NCBI GenBank assembly: GCA_905215505.1
Contig: CAJMPU010000006.1
Span: forward strand, 58,324-122,323
From: an uncultured bacterium
GTDB taxonomy: Bacteria; Actinomycetota; Coriobacteriia; Coriobacteriales; Coriobacteriaceae
Length of the DNA stretch: 64,000 bases
Direction: 5' to 3'
The position numbers and the translations under genes were made by a program. The notes beneath the pieces are model-generated. The model did no database searches. It was given only the letters and a program-made list of their open reading frames with translations, and had not been told where the DNA came from. Shown here piece after piece: positions 32,563-41,024 of the stretch; position 1 is the stretch's first letter; each line of letters starts with the position of its first letter.

Positions 32563-35450
32563 TCGAGGACGCGGTTTCGTCAGGAACGCCGCAGTTTGTC
32601 ATCGACTCCTATGCCACGCTTGCCGACCGCGCCAAAACCCAGTCCTTCGGCCTTATCGAGGAAGATGTGATTGTCCTCGATACCGAGACCACGGGTCTTT
32701 CGGTGCAGGACAACGAGCTGATCGAGATCTCGGCGGCCCGTCTTTCGGGCCGCGAGGTCATCGACCGCTTCGATACCTTCGTGCATCCCAAACAGCTGAT
32801 TCCCGCCGAGATTACCGAGCTCACGAGCATTACAAATGCCGATGTGGCAGATGCCCCGTCGGCGGTTGAGGCCGTCGCCGCTCTCGCCGATTTTGTCGGT
32901 GGCTGCCCGGTGATCGCACACAACGCCACGTTCGACCGCTCGTTTATCGAGTCGATCAAAGGCGGCGTCAACGTGAGCGATATTTGGATCGATTCGCTGG
33001 CGCTGTCGCGCATCGCGCTTCCGCGCCTGGCCTCGCACAAGCTGTCTTTTATGGCCGATCTGTTTGGCTGCGACTCGGTATCACACCGTGCCAATGCCGA
33101 CGTCGACGCCCTGTGTGGCGTATGGCGCGTGTTGCTCGTGGCGCTCACCGACTTGCCCCAGGGCCTCATGGCGCGCCTAGCCGACATGCATCCGGACGTG
33201 CCTTGGTCCTATCGTCCTATCTTCTCATTCTTGGCAGGGCAGAACCCTTGTTCTATCTTCTCTCTCAGCGCCGCTCGTGCTGACGTTCTCAAGGCCGATC
33301 GCGCCGACGATCGGGTGGACGCCGATGAGCTGCCGGTTCTCAAGATGCCGAGTCGTGAGGAGATCGAGGCAGACTATGCGCCAGGTGGCCTGGTCAATCG
33401 CATGTATCCCACCTACGAGCCGCGTGATGAGCAGATCGCGATGGCGCTCGAGGTCCGCGATGCGCTGGTCACGGGCACTCATCGAGTAATTGAGGCAGGC
33501 ACAGGCGTCGGCAAATCGATGGCCTATCTGGTGCCTTTTGCCGAGGCAGCACGCCGTAACAACATCACGGTTGGTATTGCGACCAAATCGAACAATCTTG
33601 CCGACCAGCTCATGTACCATGAGCTGCCAAAACTTGCCGAGCAACTGGACGGTGGTCTGTCATTTTGCGCTCTCAAGGGGTATGACCACTATCCGTGCCT
33701 GCGCAAGCTCGAGCGCATGAGCCGCGGCCAGGTCGGGATTACCACCAAGCGCGATCCGGCGGACACGCTCACGGCGGTCGCGGTCATTATGGCGTACGTC
33801 TGCCAATCAGCCGATGGCGACCTCGACTCGCTCGGCATTCGGTGGCGCAGCGTCAACCGTCCCGACTTTACGACGGCCTCGCGCGAGTGTGCTCGTCGCC
33901 TCTGCCCGTTTTTCCCTGATAAATGTTTGGTCCACGGCGCTCGCCGTCGTGCGGCGCATGCCGATGTGGTGGTCACCAACCATTCCCTGCTGTTCCGCAA
34001 CGTCGCGGCCGAGGGCAGGATTTTGCCGCCGATTCGTCATTGGGTAATCGACGAGGCCCATTCCATCGAGCGCGAGGCGCGCCGTCAGTGGGCGCGTGTG
34101 GTGTCGGCGGACGAATCACGCGTTCTGTTTGAGCGTCTGGGTGGCTCGAGCACCGGCGCGCTAAGCCAGGTTTCCCGTGATTTGGCAACCTCCGAGGGCT
34201 CTACGCTCTATCTGGGCCTTACCGCCAAGGCGACGTCGACGGTTGCGCGCGCGAGCATGGCGATCGCCGGCGTGTTCGATGGCGTTCGCGAGCTCGGTCG
34301 CCGTGCCCGTGGGGGCTATGACAATGCCAATCTATGGATTGGCCCCGAGCTGCGCGAATCTGACGACTGGCATGATTTCTTACAGTCGGCCTACACTGGC
34401 ATCGACGCATTGGAACAAGCTGACAAGAGCGTCGACGCGCTGGTGCAAGCCGTCGCCGCCGACAAGCCAGAGGTTGTTGTCGACCTGGGTGATATCTCGC
34501 GCCGCCTGCACGAGCTGGCCGAGAACCTAAAACTCATCATTGATGGTACCGATGAACACTACGTGTATTCGCTGCAGGTCAATCGCAGGCTGCGTGCCGG
34601 CGGAGAGTCAATGACCGCAGAGCGCATCGACATTGGCGAGGCCTTGGCAACCGAGTGGCTGCCCGAGGTTCACACGGCTATCTTTGCCTCGGCGACCATG
34701 ACGGTGTCCAAAAGCTTTGAGCACTTTAACCATGCGGTCGGCCTTGATCGCATCGGTGCTTCAACGTCGTCATCGCTGCACTTGGATTCGAGCTACGACT
34801 TCGATTCGAACATGGCTGTAGTCGTTGCGGGCGATATCCCCGATCCGCGCGATCGTGAGAGCTATCTTACGGCGCTCGAGCGCGTACTGGTCGACGCCCA
34901 TCTTGCCATGGGCGGATCGGTGCTCACGTTGTTCACCAATCGGCGCGACATGGAGGACCTATACGCCCGCGTTGAGCCCAAGATGGCCCGTGCGGGTCTG
35001 GAGCTCAACTGCCAGCAGCGCAACTCATCTCCTCGTCGCCTGCGCGACCGGTTTATCAACGAACCGACCTCGTCGCTTTTTGCGCTCAAGGCCTTCTGGG
35101 AGGGGTTTGATGCCAGCGGCGAGACGCTGCGCTGCGTCATCATTCCCAAGTTGCCGTTCTCGAGCCCCACGGACCCGCTCTCGTGCGAGCGCAACCTGCG
35201 CGAAGACCGCGCATGGGCGCGCTATTCGCTGCCCGAGGCGGTGCTCGAGGTTAAGCAGGCCGCGGGGCGTTTGATTCGCTCGTCGACCGATAGCGGTGTG
35301 CTGATCTTGGCGGATCCTCGCCTGGTGACGAAGGGCTACGGAAAGAAGTTCTTAACGTCGCTGCCCACGAGCTCCTACCAGCGCATCGAATCGGCACAGA
35401 TCGGTCACTATCTGCAACTGTGGCGCGCACGCCACGAGCGGCGGCGCTAA
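32556..35450 (+). CDS. DinG-type helicase fused to DnaQ-like exonuclease
   Basis: 964 residues. Residues about 37-200 form a DEDD 3'-5' exonuclease: VLDTETTGL with Asp42 and Glu44, IAHNATFDRSF, HRANADVDA. From about 290 comes an XPD/DinG helicase: Walker A EAGTGVGKSMAYL (about 313-320), VIDEAHSIE (about 498), and the motif VI region VKQAAGRLIRS. A Cys cluster (GYDHYPCLRK, ECARRLCPFFPDKCLVHG) matches the iron-sulfur site. The fusion is the Gram-positive DinG arrangement. It overlaps ddl by 7 nt. Its substrate is probably branched or damaged DNA. Confidence 0.88.
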   Translation: MLIEDAVSSGTPQFVIDSYATLADRAKTQSFGLIEEDVIVLDTETTGLSVQDNELIEISAARLSGREVIDRFDTFVHPKQLIPAEITELTSITNADVADAPSAVEAVAALADFVGGCPVIAHNATFDRSFIESIKGGVNVSDIWIDSLALSRIALPRLASHKLSFMADLFGCDSVSHRANADVDALCGVWRVLLVALTDLPQGLMARLADMHPDVPWSYRPIFSFLAGQNPCSIFSLSAARADVLKADRADDRVDADELPVLKMPSREEIEADYAPGGLVNRMYPTYEPRDEQIAMALEVRDALVTGTHRVIEAGTGVGKSMAYLVPFAEAARRNNITVGIATKSNNLADQLMYHELPKLAEQLDGGLSFCALKGYDHYPCLRKLERMSRGQVGITTKRDPADTLTAVAVIMAYVCQSADGDLDSLGIRWRSVNRPDFTTASRECARRLCPFFPDKCLVHGARRRAAHADVVVTNHSLLFRNVAAEGRILPPIRHWVIDEAHSIEREARRQWARVVSADESRVLFERLGGSSTGALSQVSRDLATSEGSTLYLGLTAKATSTVARASMAIAGVFDGVRELGRRARGGYDNANLWIGPELRESDDWHDFLQSAYTGIDALEQADKSVDALVQAVAADKPEVVVDLGDISRRLHELAENLKLIIDGTDEHYVYSLQVNRRLRAGGESMTAERIDIGEALATEWLPEVHTAIFASATMTVSKSFEHFNHAVGLDRIGASTSSSLHLDSSYDFDSNMAVVVAGDIPDPRDRESYLTALERVLVDAHLAMGGSVLTLFTNRRDMEDLYARVEPKMARAGLELNCQQRNSSPRRLRDRFINEPTSSLFALKAFWEGFDASGETLRCVIIPKLPFSSPTDPLSCERNLREDRAWARYSLPEAVLEVKQAAGRLIRSSTDSGVLILADPRLVTKGYGKKFLTSLPTSSYQRIESAQIGHYLQLWRARHERRR

Positions 35451-36364
35451 AGCGGACAGACGAGAGTTTTTGCCATATCGCACAGACGCTTTGACAGGGT
35501 GGGGTCATCCAAGATGCGGATGGCTCCGCCCGCTGCGATTATCTGGCTCAGTAGCCAACGCTCGGAGCCGTAATGCACGGTTACCGTTGCCATGTCTGCC
35601 CCGCTGCGCTCGATGAGGGTGATGCCGGCCCAGTCCAGATGCTCCGCCATATCGAATGGCATCAAGAGCTTTGCGCTACGCTGCGTCCGGGCAAGGGAAT
35701 CGTGGAGGGATGCGACGTCCGGTGCGTGAGGCACGACGGAGTCTTCCGTCAAGGTGAGTCCCTCGATTTTATCCATGCGATAGGTGCGCTGCTCATCGAC
35801 TGCGATGTCCCAGGCAATCAGGTATGTTTGGTCGCCGTTTGCCGTAATGCGCAAGGGGTCGACCAGACGCTCGCGTGGCCGTGCATCGTCCATCGAGCGA
35901 TACGAGATGAGGCAGCGAACGCCGTCCTGAATGGCGCAGCTCAGCTGCTGCCAGTGCGACCCGTGGTTGACGGTGTCAAAGACGCACTGGTTATAGCCGA
36001 GCTCTTCGGGTAGAAGAGCGTGTCGAATCCGAGCTGCCGTCTGCGGCTCGATCCCCAACGATTCAAGTTCGTGGTTGAGCACAGCGCCCTCGGCGGCACT
36101 CAGGCGCAGCGGTAGCACACGTCCGGCGTCACCGGTGAGGACCACACGCTCGCCGTGGCATTCGCAGATGATGCGCGCACCCGATTCTCGGTCCGCGAGC
36201 GTCGAGACGATCTCGAGAATCTCGTCGAGCGATATTCCCGTGATGTCAAAGCGGCCGCAAATTTCGGTTCGTGTCATGCCGCTCTCGCCGGAGGCGTAGA
36301 GGGCCTCCATGATGTCGATGGCGCGCGAGAGTCTCTGCTCGCTGGTGAGTTTACGCACGGGCAT
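35447..36364 (-). CDS. WYL-domain regulator, PafC-like
   Basis: About 305 residues. The N-terminal winged helix (MPVRKLTSEQRLSRAIDIMEALYASGESGMTRTEI) is followed by a WYL domain around 150-230 with CLISYRSMDDARPRERLVDPLRI and YLIAWDIAVDEQRTYRMDKI, then the WCX extension. PafB and PafC form a dimer that activates DNA-damage genes in actinobacteria, binding ligand or ssDNA through WYL. The start at 36364 overlaps the upstream WYL gene by 14 nt. A further in-frame start lies at 36385. Confidence 0.8.
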   Translation of the reverse strand: MPVRKLTSEQRLSRAIDIMEALYASGESGMTRTEICGRFDITGISLDEILEIVSTLADRESGARIICECHGERVVLTGDAGRVLPLRLSAAEGAVLNHELESLGIEPQTAARIRHALLPEELGYNQCVFDTVNHGSHWQQLSCAIQDGVRCLISYRSMDDARPRERLVDPLRITANGDQTYLIAWDIAVDEQRTYRMDKIEGLTLTEDSVVPHAPDVASLHDSLARTQRSAKLLMPFDMAEHLDWAGITLIERSGADMATVTVHYGSERWLLSQIIAAGGAIRILDDPTLSKRLCDMAKTLVCPL

Positions 36365-37373
36365 GCTCGTGCACCGTCCTTTCAATGAGGCGGTTCCACG
36401 CCTGCTTGAGCGATTTGGGGGCCATGGGCCTCATGCCGTCCATGGCGCGGGCCATGCAAAATGAGGCGGCGGCTTCAAGGTCGCGCACGTCAACGGTCCA
36501 GATCCATCCCGCATCGGTGTGTGCGAGCTCACCTCGCCCGCGCGTGAGGCCGTTGATCATATCGATCTGCGTCTGCGGGGCGAACGAGAACGTAGCCGCA
36601 ACGGGCGGGCGGTCGGCAAAATCGAATTCAAAGAACAGGTAGTCGTTGAGATTGAAGTCTGCAGGGATGGCGTAGGCCTTCGAAGGACGCCAAGCGCGAA
36701 CGATACGGTCGCAGCGGAATGTCCTGATGTCGTCGGTGGCATTGTCGAGGCCGCAGAAGTACGCAACGCCCTCGCGCTCGAACATGCCGTAGACGCAGAC
36801 GGTACGCTCTTTCTGCTCACCGCGTCCGTTCTGATATAAAAATCGCAGCGCGCATCGCTCGGCAAAGGCGCTCCATACCGCATCGACGGTGGGAGAGCGG
36901 CGGATCGGTGCTTCGTCCGCCGTCGTCCTGCCGGTGAGGTAGGCAATCTTGGAACGAATATCGGCAAGCGGCGCGGCAAAAGTGGATGAGCCGGCCGCTA
37001 TTGTCTGGTCGATAGCGTTGAGCAGGATATCGGCGTCGTCTGCGGTGATGAGGCCGCCTGCCGCAAACGTGTGCTCGCGGTCGATTGTCCATGAGCTTTC
37101 CTCGGTCTCCTGCGCGCCGGCGGGGCGAACCTCCTTGATTAAGATGCCGCGTTCGAGCAGTTTGTCACGATCGCGCCGAAACTTGCGCTTATCCGAGTCG
37201 ATATTGCCCGAGCCATATCCCAGGTCAGAATCCAAGACGATCTGCTCGGTCGTCAGCGGTTTGGGGGAGCTGTTGAGCACAAAGAAAAGATTGAGGATGC
37301 GCTGAGTCGTTTTATCGAAACTGGGCTCCGAATTCCCCTTTTTAATTGTCGCGGTCGCGTCGCTTGCCGTCAT
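36351..37373 (-). CDS. WYL-domain regulator, PafB-like
   Basis: 340 residues. An N-terminal helix-turn-helix (TQRILNLFFVLNSSPKPLTTEQIV, KFRRDRDKLLERGILI) is followed by a WYL domain at about 175-235 (FLYQNGRGEQKERTVCVYGMFEREGVAYFCGLDNATDDIRTFRCDRI). It is translationally coupled to the second WYL gene, giving the PafBC-type pair. GAGGA lies 5 nt before the ATG. It is divergent from the M28-like gene. Confidence 0.8.
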   Translation of the reverse strand: MTASDATATIKKGNSEPSFDKTTQRILNLFFVLNSSPKPLTTEQIVLDSDLGYGSGNIDSDKRKFRRDRDKLLERGILIKEVRPAGAQETEESSWTIDREHTFAAGGLITADDADILLNAIDQTIAAGSSTFAAPLADIRSKIAYLTGRTTADEAPIRRSPTVDAVWSAFAERCALRFLYQNGRGEQKERTVCVYGMFEREGVAYFCGLDNATDDIRTFRCDRIVRAWRPSKAYAIPADFNLNDYLFFEFDFADRPPVAATFSFAPQTQIDMINGLTRGRGELAHTDAGWIWTVDVRDLEAAASFCMARAMDGMRPMAPKSLKQAWNRLIERTVHEHARA

Positions 37374-37571
37374 AGAGTCCTCGCATGAGAAGGTGGTTTG
37401 CTGCCATGATTTTAGTCCGATATGGAGATTAGGCTATATCCTTGTCCGCTCGGGGCGTTAAGATGGCCCGAATTCGGTCGTTTGCGCTCGCTCGGGGTAT
37501 ACTTTCGACTATATACGGTTCTAATGTGCATGCATTGGGCCTATTTGTCGGATTATGGATGTGGAGCGCAC

Positions 37572-40500
37572 ATGGCGAACACCCAGAACTATATTAACCA
37601 CCTGCTGCAGAACACCGGCATCACGCCGGCATGCAGCGAAGAAGAGCGCTTGGCTGCCGAGGATATCGCTCAGATCTTCCGCAACCACGGCTTTGATCCC
37701 GAGGTTCAGGAGTTCAATGCCCCGGCGCCCAGCAGGTTGGCATTTGCCGTTACCGGTATTCTTGCGTTTGCCGGCGCCCTGCTGATGGGCATCGGCGGCG
37801 GCATCGGCTTGGTCGGCACCTTGCTGGCCATTGTCGGTGCCGTTCTTTACGTGCTCGAGCGCACGGGCCACCCCGTGGTTTCGCGCCTGGGCAAGACGGG
37901 CGTGAGCCAAAATGTCATCGCCTACCACAAGGCCTCGGGCCCGCTCGCGTCTCCGCGCAACCGCCCGGTGGTCGTTGTCGCACACTACGACTCTCCCCGT
38001 GCTGAGCTGCTCGCCCGCGAGCCCTATGCTTCGTATCGTGCGCTCATCGCCAAGCTGTTGCCCGTTGCCACGGTTGCCCCTGCTGCCGTTGCCATCTTGC
38101 GTATCCTGCCGCTCCCCGGCGCGCTCAAGGTTCTGCTGTGGATTGTCGCGATCCTCGCTTCCCTCGTTGCGCTCGCCAACGCGGCAAACATCATTTCTAA
38201 CCGTTTTGTGCTTCCCTATACGTCCGGCGCAGTGTGCAACAAGTCTTCTGTCGCCGCTATGCTCGGCGTTATGGACAACGTTGCTCCCTTCCAGGGCGAA
38301 AACGAGTTTCCCGACGATGTTCCGTTCGATACCTATTTTGGGGAGCAGAAGCGTCGTGCCGAGGAGATGGCGCGCGCAGCAGCGGAGTATGCCGCGGCCC
38401 AACAGCAAAACGACTACGGCAACACCATCGAGTATGAAGAGCCTACCTACGCCGAGGACGAGTTCGGTCAGCCGATTGCTCCCGACGCTCAGACCGAGCC
38501 CGAACAGGGCGAGGCTTTCGACGAGCAGATCGAGGGCTTTGAGGGTGCGTCTGCCGACGAGACGCTGATTGGCGCCATCGTGCCCGAGGATCAGAATCAG
38601 GCTGTCCAGGCCGAAGAGTTCAATGACGAGGTTCCCACTGCCGAGCCGGCGGAGGAGCCTGTCGCGGCCGAGCCCGAGCCCAGGCTCTATCGCAATGCCG
38701 CCGGCAACATCCGCTTTGGTTCGGATGCCATCCGTGCGCTCGGAATGCTTCCCGAGTCCTGCACGCTCGATTACGAGGAAGGCGAGGAGCCGACGTTTGA
38801 GCCCGAGCCTGCCCCCGTCGTGACTGCATCTGCGCCCGTTGTCGCCGTGGATGATGAGTCTGCCGCGGTTGCCGCTGCCGTTGCCGAGCCCGAGGCGGTG
38901 TCCGCGATCGATCCCGCGGCAGGACTGGACATTTTGGCTCCCGCCGCGCCGACGCAAGACGTTACGGACGAGCCTGACGACGATTACGCTGAACAGCCGA
39001 GGCGCGTGTCTTACGAGAGCGATACTGATTTCTCGGCCGAGATTCCCGCGGCAACGCCCCATGCCGATATTGCATCCGCGTTCTCTTCGATTGGCGCCAG
39101 CGCTTCCAACTTCTTTAAGGGTGCGCTTGCAAAGGGCAGGAAATTTGTCGACGATTTCGAGGGGAAGCGCGCTGCCGCACGCGAGGCTGCCGAGCAGGAG
39201 GCTATCGCTCAGCAGCAGGCAGCCGAGGCGGCACGTGAGCGCGCGGCGCAAGAGTTCGAGCAGAACGAGGCTATGCAGTCCGTGCCTGTCGACGCCGCCG
39301 AAGCTACGACGTCCTTTGAGGCTCAGCAGCACGTCGATAGCACCATGTCGTTTGATGCCGCGCAGTTCGATTCCACGATAACGTTTGAAAAGCAAGGCAC
39401 CGCGATTGCCGAGCCCCTTCCTGTTTCCGATGAGCAGGGCGACGCGGCAGACGATGACGAGCCTATTGATGCTGCCGAAATCCAAGATGTCGCCGGGCAC
39501 GAGCCCGTCGAGGTCAACTGTGACGAAGAGCAATACGCGGCAGCCGATCAAGGTGATTCGACCGAGGTCGAGCAGGAGGAGGTGCCTGCGGTTTCCGAGG
39601 CTCCCGAGACAGATGAGTCGAGGCCTTACTCCACGCAGATTTTCACCATGCCGACCCCGAGTGGTTCCGGTGCCACGGTTGCCGATGTTGCTCCCACCCA
39701 GGACGAAACGGTCGATTCCCTTATGGCCCAGATTTCCTCCCAGGCATCACCGCGTCCGCAGGTGAATGTTCCCGATCCGGCGTCGGCTCCGTCGCCTGCA
39801 CCTTCCTCGTCTCCGCTAGCTTCGGTCCCCGATCCGTCGCTGCCGTCGATGAAGCAGGCAAACGTTGCGTCTCGCACGTCGCTGTTCGACCTTCCCGACC
39901 CCTCCGCACAGGTCAACGACCCCTTTGCTACCGCTCAGGGTCCCGAACCCACATCGGCACCCGTTGCGCCTCCTAGGCCCGTTGCGTCGGGCGCACAGCC
40001 GATCGAGACCATTTCGGCTCCCGCCCCGGCGGCACCCAAGTCTCGCAAGCGCGGCCTGGGCGGCCTGTTCGGTCGTAAAAAGAAAAACGAACAGGACAGC
40101 ATGAGTGACTGGCTGGGCGTCGAAGACGATTACGATGCCAAGAAGTCCGGTCGCGGCATCGGTTCGTGGGATAATTTCGAGGACGATAACGATGGCTGGA
40201 AGGGCGGCGCTACGTCTTCCGACGGCGCTTCTTCCGAAGATATGCTCTCGGCTGTTGCCTCTATGGGTGACGATGAGCTGCTCGGTCACGATATCTGGTT
40301 TGTGGCAACGGGCGCCTCGGATTGTGATGGCGCCGGTGTGAAGGCCTTCTTGGCTTCGCATCGCGATAAGCTCCGCGGCGTATTCTTCATCAATCTTGAA
40401 TCCGTCGGCGCCGGTAGGCTTTCGGTGGTGACGGTTGAGGGCGAACAGCAGCTGCTCAAGGGCGATCGCCGCATCATGAACCTGGTCAGCAAGGTGTGCA

Positions 40501-40718
40501 AGTCGTTCCATGTCGATTGTGGCGCGCTCGAGATGCCCTATGCCAAGACCGATGCCTATGCCGCGCTCGAGGCGAGCCGCCGAGCCCTCACCATCGCCGG
40601 CGTGGACGGCACGCGCCTGGCTTGTGCTCGTACCGAGGACGACCTGCCCCACAATGTCAACCCGACGAACATTGCCACGGTATCCGAGGTCGTGACCGAG
40701 GTTATCCGCCGTTCGTAG
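37572..40718 (+). CDS. M28-like membrane protein split by a 660-residue insert
   Basis: 1048 residues. Residues 1-240 hold an N-terminal M28 segment with membrane helices at about 56-94 and 160-205. A first ligand pair looks intact (AHYD, His138 and Asp140). Residues about 240-905 are a low-complexity insert, very rich in Ala, Glu, Asp, Pro and Gln, probably disordered. Residues 907-1048 resume the M28 fold (DIWFVATGAS, FFINLESVG, DLPHNVNPTNIA, His1027). The bridging Asp of the family (NDNASG) is CNKSSV here and the catalytic Glu pair is SD, so peptidase activity is doubtful. Start chosen for GGAG 6 nt upstream. Confidence 0.65.
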   Translation: MANTQNYINHLLQNTGITPACSEEERLAAEDIAQIFRNHGFDPEVQEFNAPAPSRLAFAVTGILAFAGALLMGIGGGIGLVGTLLAIVGAVLYVLERTGHPVVSRLGKTGVSQNVIAYHKASGPLASPRNRPVVVVAHYDSPRAELLAREPYASYRALIAKLLPVATVAPAAVAILRILPLPGALKVLLWIVAILASLVALANAANIISNRFVLPYTSGAVCNKSSVAAMLGVMDNVAPFQGENEFPDDVPFDTYFGEQKRRAEEMARAAAEYAAAQQQNDYGNTIEYEEPTYAEDEFGQPIAPDAQTEPEQGEAFDEQIEGFEGASADETLIGAIVPEDQNQAVQAEEFNDEVPTAEPAEEPVAAEPEPRLYRNAAGNIRFGSDAIRALGMLPESCTLDYEEGEEPTFEPEPAPVVTASAPVVAVDDESAAVAAAVAEPEAVSAIDPAAGLDILAPAAPTQDVTDEPDDDYAEQPRRVSYESDTDFSAEIPAATPHADIASAFSSIGASASNFFKGALAKGRKFVDDFEGKRAAAREAAEQEAIAQQQAAEAARERAAQEFEQNEAMQSVPVDAAEATTSFEAQQHVDSTMSFDAAQFDSTITFEKQGTAIAEPLPVSDEQGDAADDDEPIDAAEIQDVAGHEPVEVNCDEEQYAAADQGDSTEVEQEEVPAVSEAPETDESRPYSTQIFTMPTPSGSGATVADVAPTQDETVDSLMAQISSQASPRPQVNVPDPASAPSPAPSSSPLASVPDPSLPSMKQANVASRTSLFDLPDPSAQVNDPFATAQGPEPTSAPVAPPRPVASGAQPIETISAPAPAAPKSRKRGLGGLFGRKKKNEQDSMSDWLGVEDDYDAKKSGRGIGSWDNFEDDNDGWKGGATSSDGASSEDMLSAVASMGDDELLGHDIWFVATGASDCDGAGVKAFLASHRDKLRGVFFINLESVGAGRLSVVTVEGEQQLLKGDRRIMNLVSKVCKSFHVDCGALEMPYAKTDAYAALEASRRALTIAGVDGTRLACARTEDDLPHNVNPTNIATVSEVVTEVIRRS

Positions 40719-40739
40719 ACGGAGCTCTAAGGAGTCAAC

Positions 40740-40958
40740 GTGTTTTCGTATATTAAGCGCCATTGGCCTGTCTACGTGATTTTGGCCTTGATCGCCATTG
40801 CGTTAGGATTTGGGGCTGCCTACATCGTGGGTGCGAAGGGCTCGACCCCCGCCTCCGCAATCAGCGAAGAGGTGGAGCAAGAACAGAGCACGGGTGCCGA
40901 TGGGATTCCTGAGTCCGAGCAAGCAATCGTTGATGGTGGATCTTCTTCTGCAGAGTAG
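40740..40958 (+). CDS. Small single-pass membrane protein
   Basis: 72 residues. One hydrophobic segment (PVYVILALIAIALGFGAAYIVGA) precedes an acidic Ser/Glu-rich tail, probably outside. GTG start with AAGGAG 5 nt upstream. It lies 21 nt after the M28-like gene and before a terminator, so both are in one transcript. I recognise no family. Confidence 0.65.
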   Translation: MFSYIKRHWPVYVILALIAIALGFGAAYIVGAKGSTPASAISEEVEQEQSTGADGIPESEQAIVDGGSSSAE

Positions 40959-40982
40959 ATACGGCGATTTAAATGATTGAAA

Positions 40983-41017
40983 GCGGGCGAGCCGGGGAAC
41001 TGGCTCGCCCGCTTTTT
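40983..41017. terminator. Terminator between convergent genes
   Basis: Perfect 11-bp stem GCGGGCGAGCC (40983-40993) with its complement at 41002-41012 and T5 on the plus strand. It could also serve the minus-strand adhesin gene. Confidence 0.88.
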
Positions 41018-41024
41018 CATCGCG

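Noticed and set aside
37521..39551. 676-codon minus-strand frame opposite the M28-like gene
   Set aside because: Leu/Arg/Gly-rich mirror of the Ala/Glu-rich insert. No ribosome-binding site and no domain.
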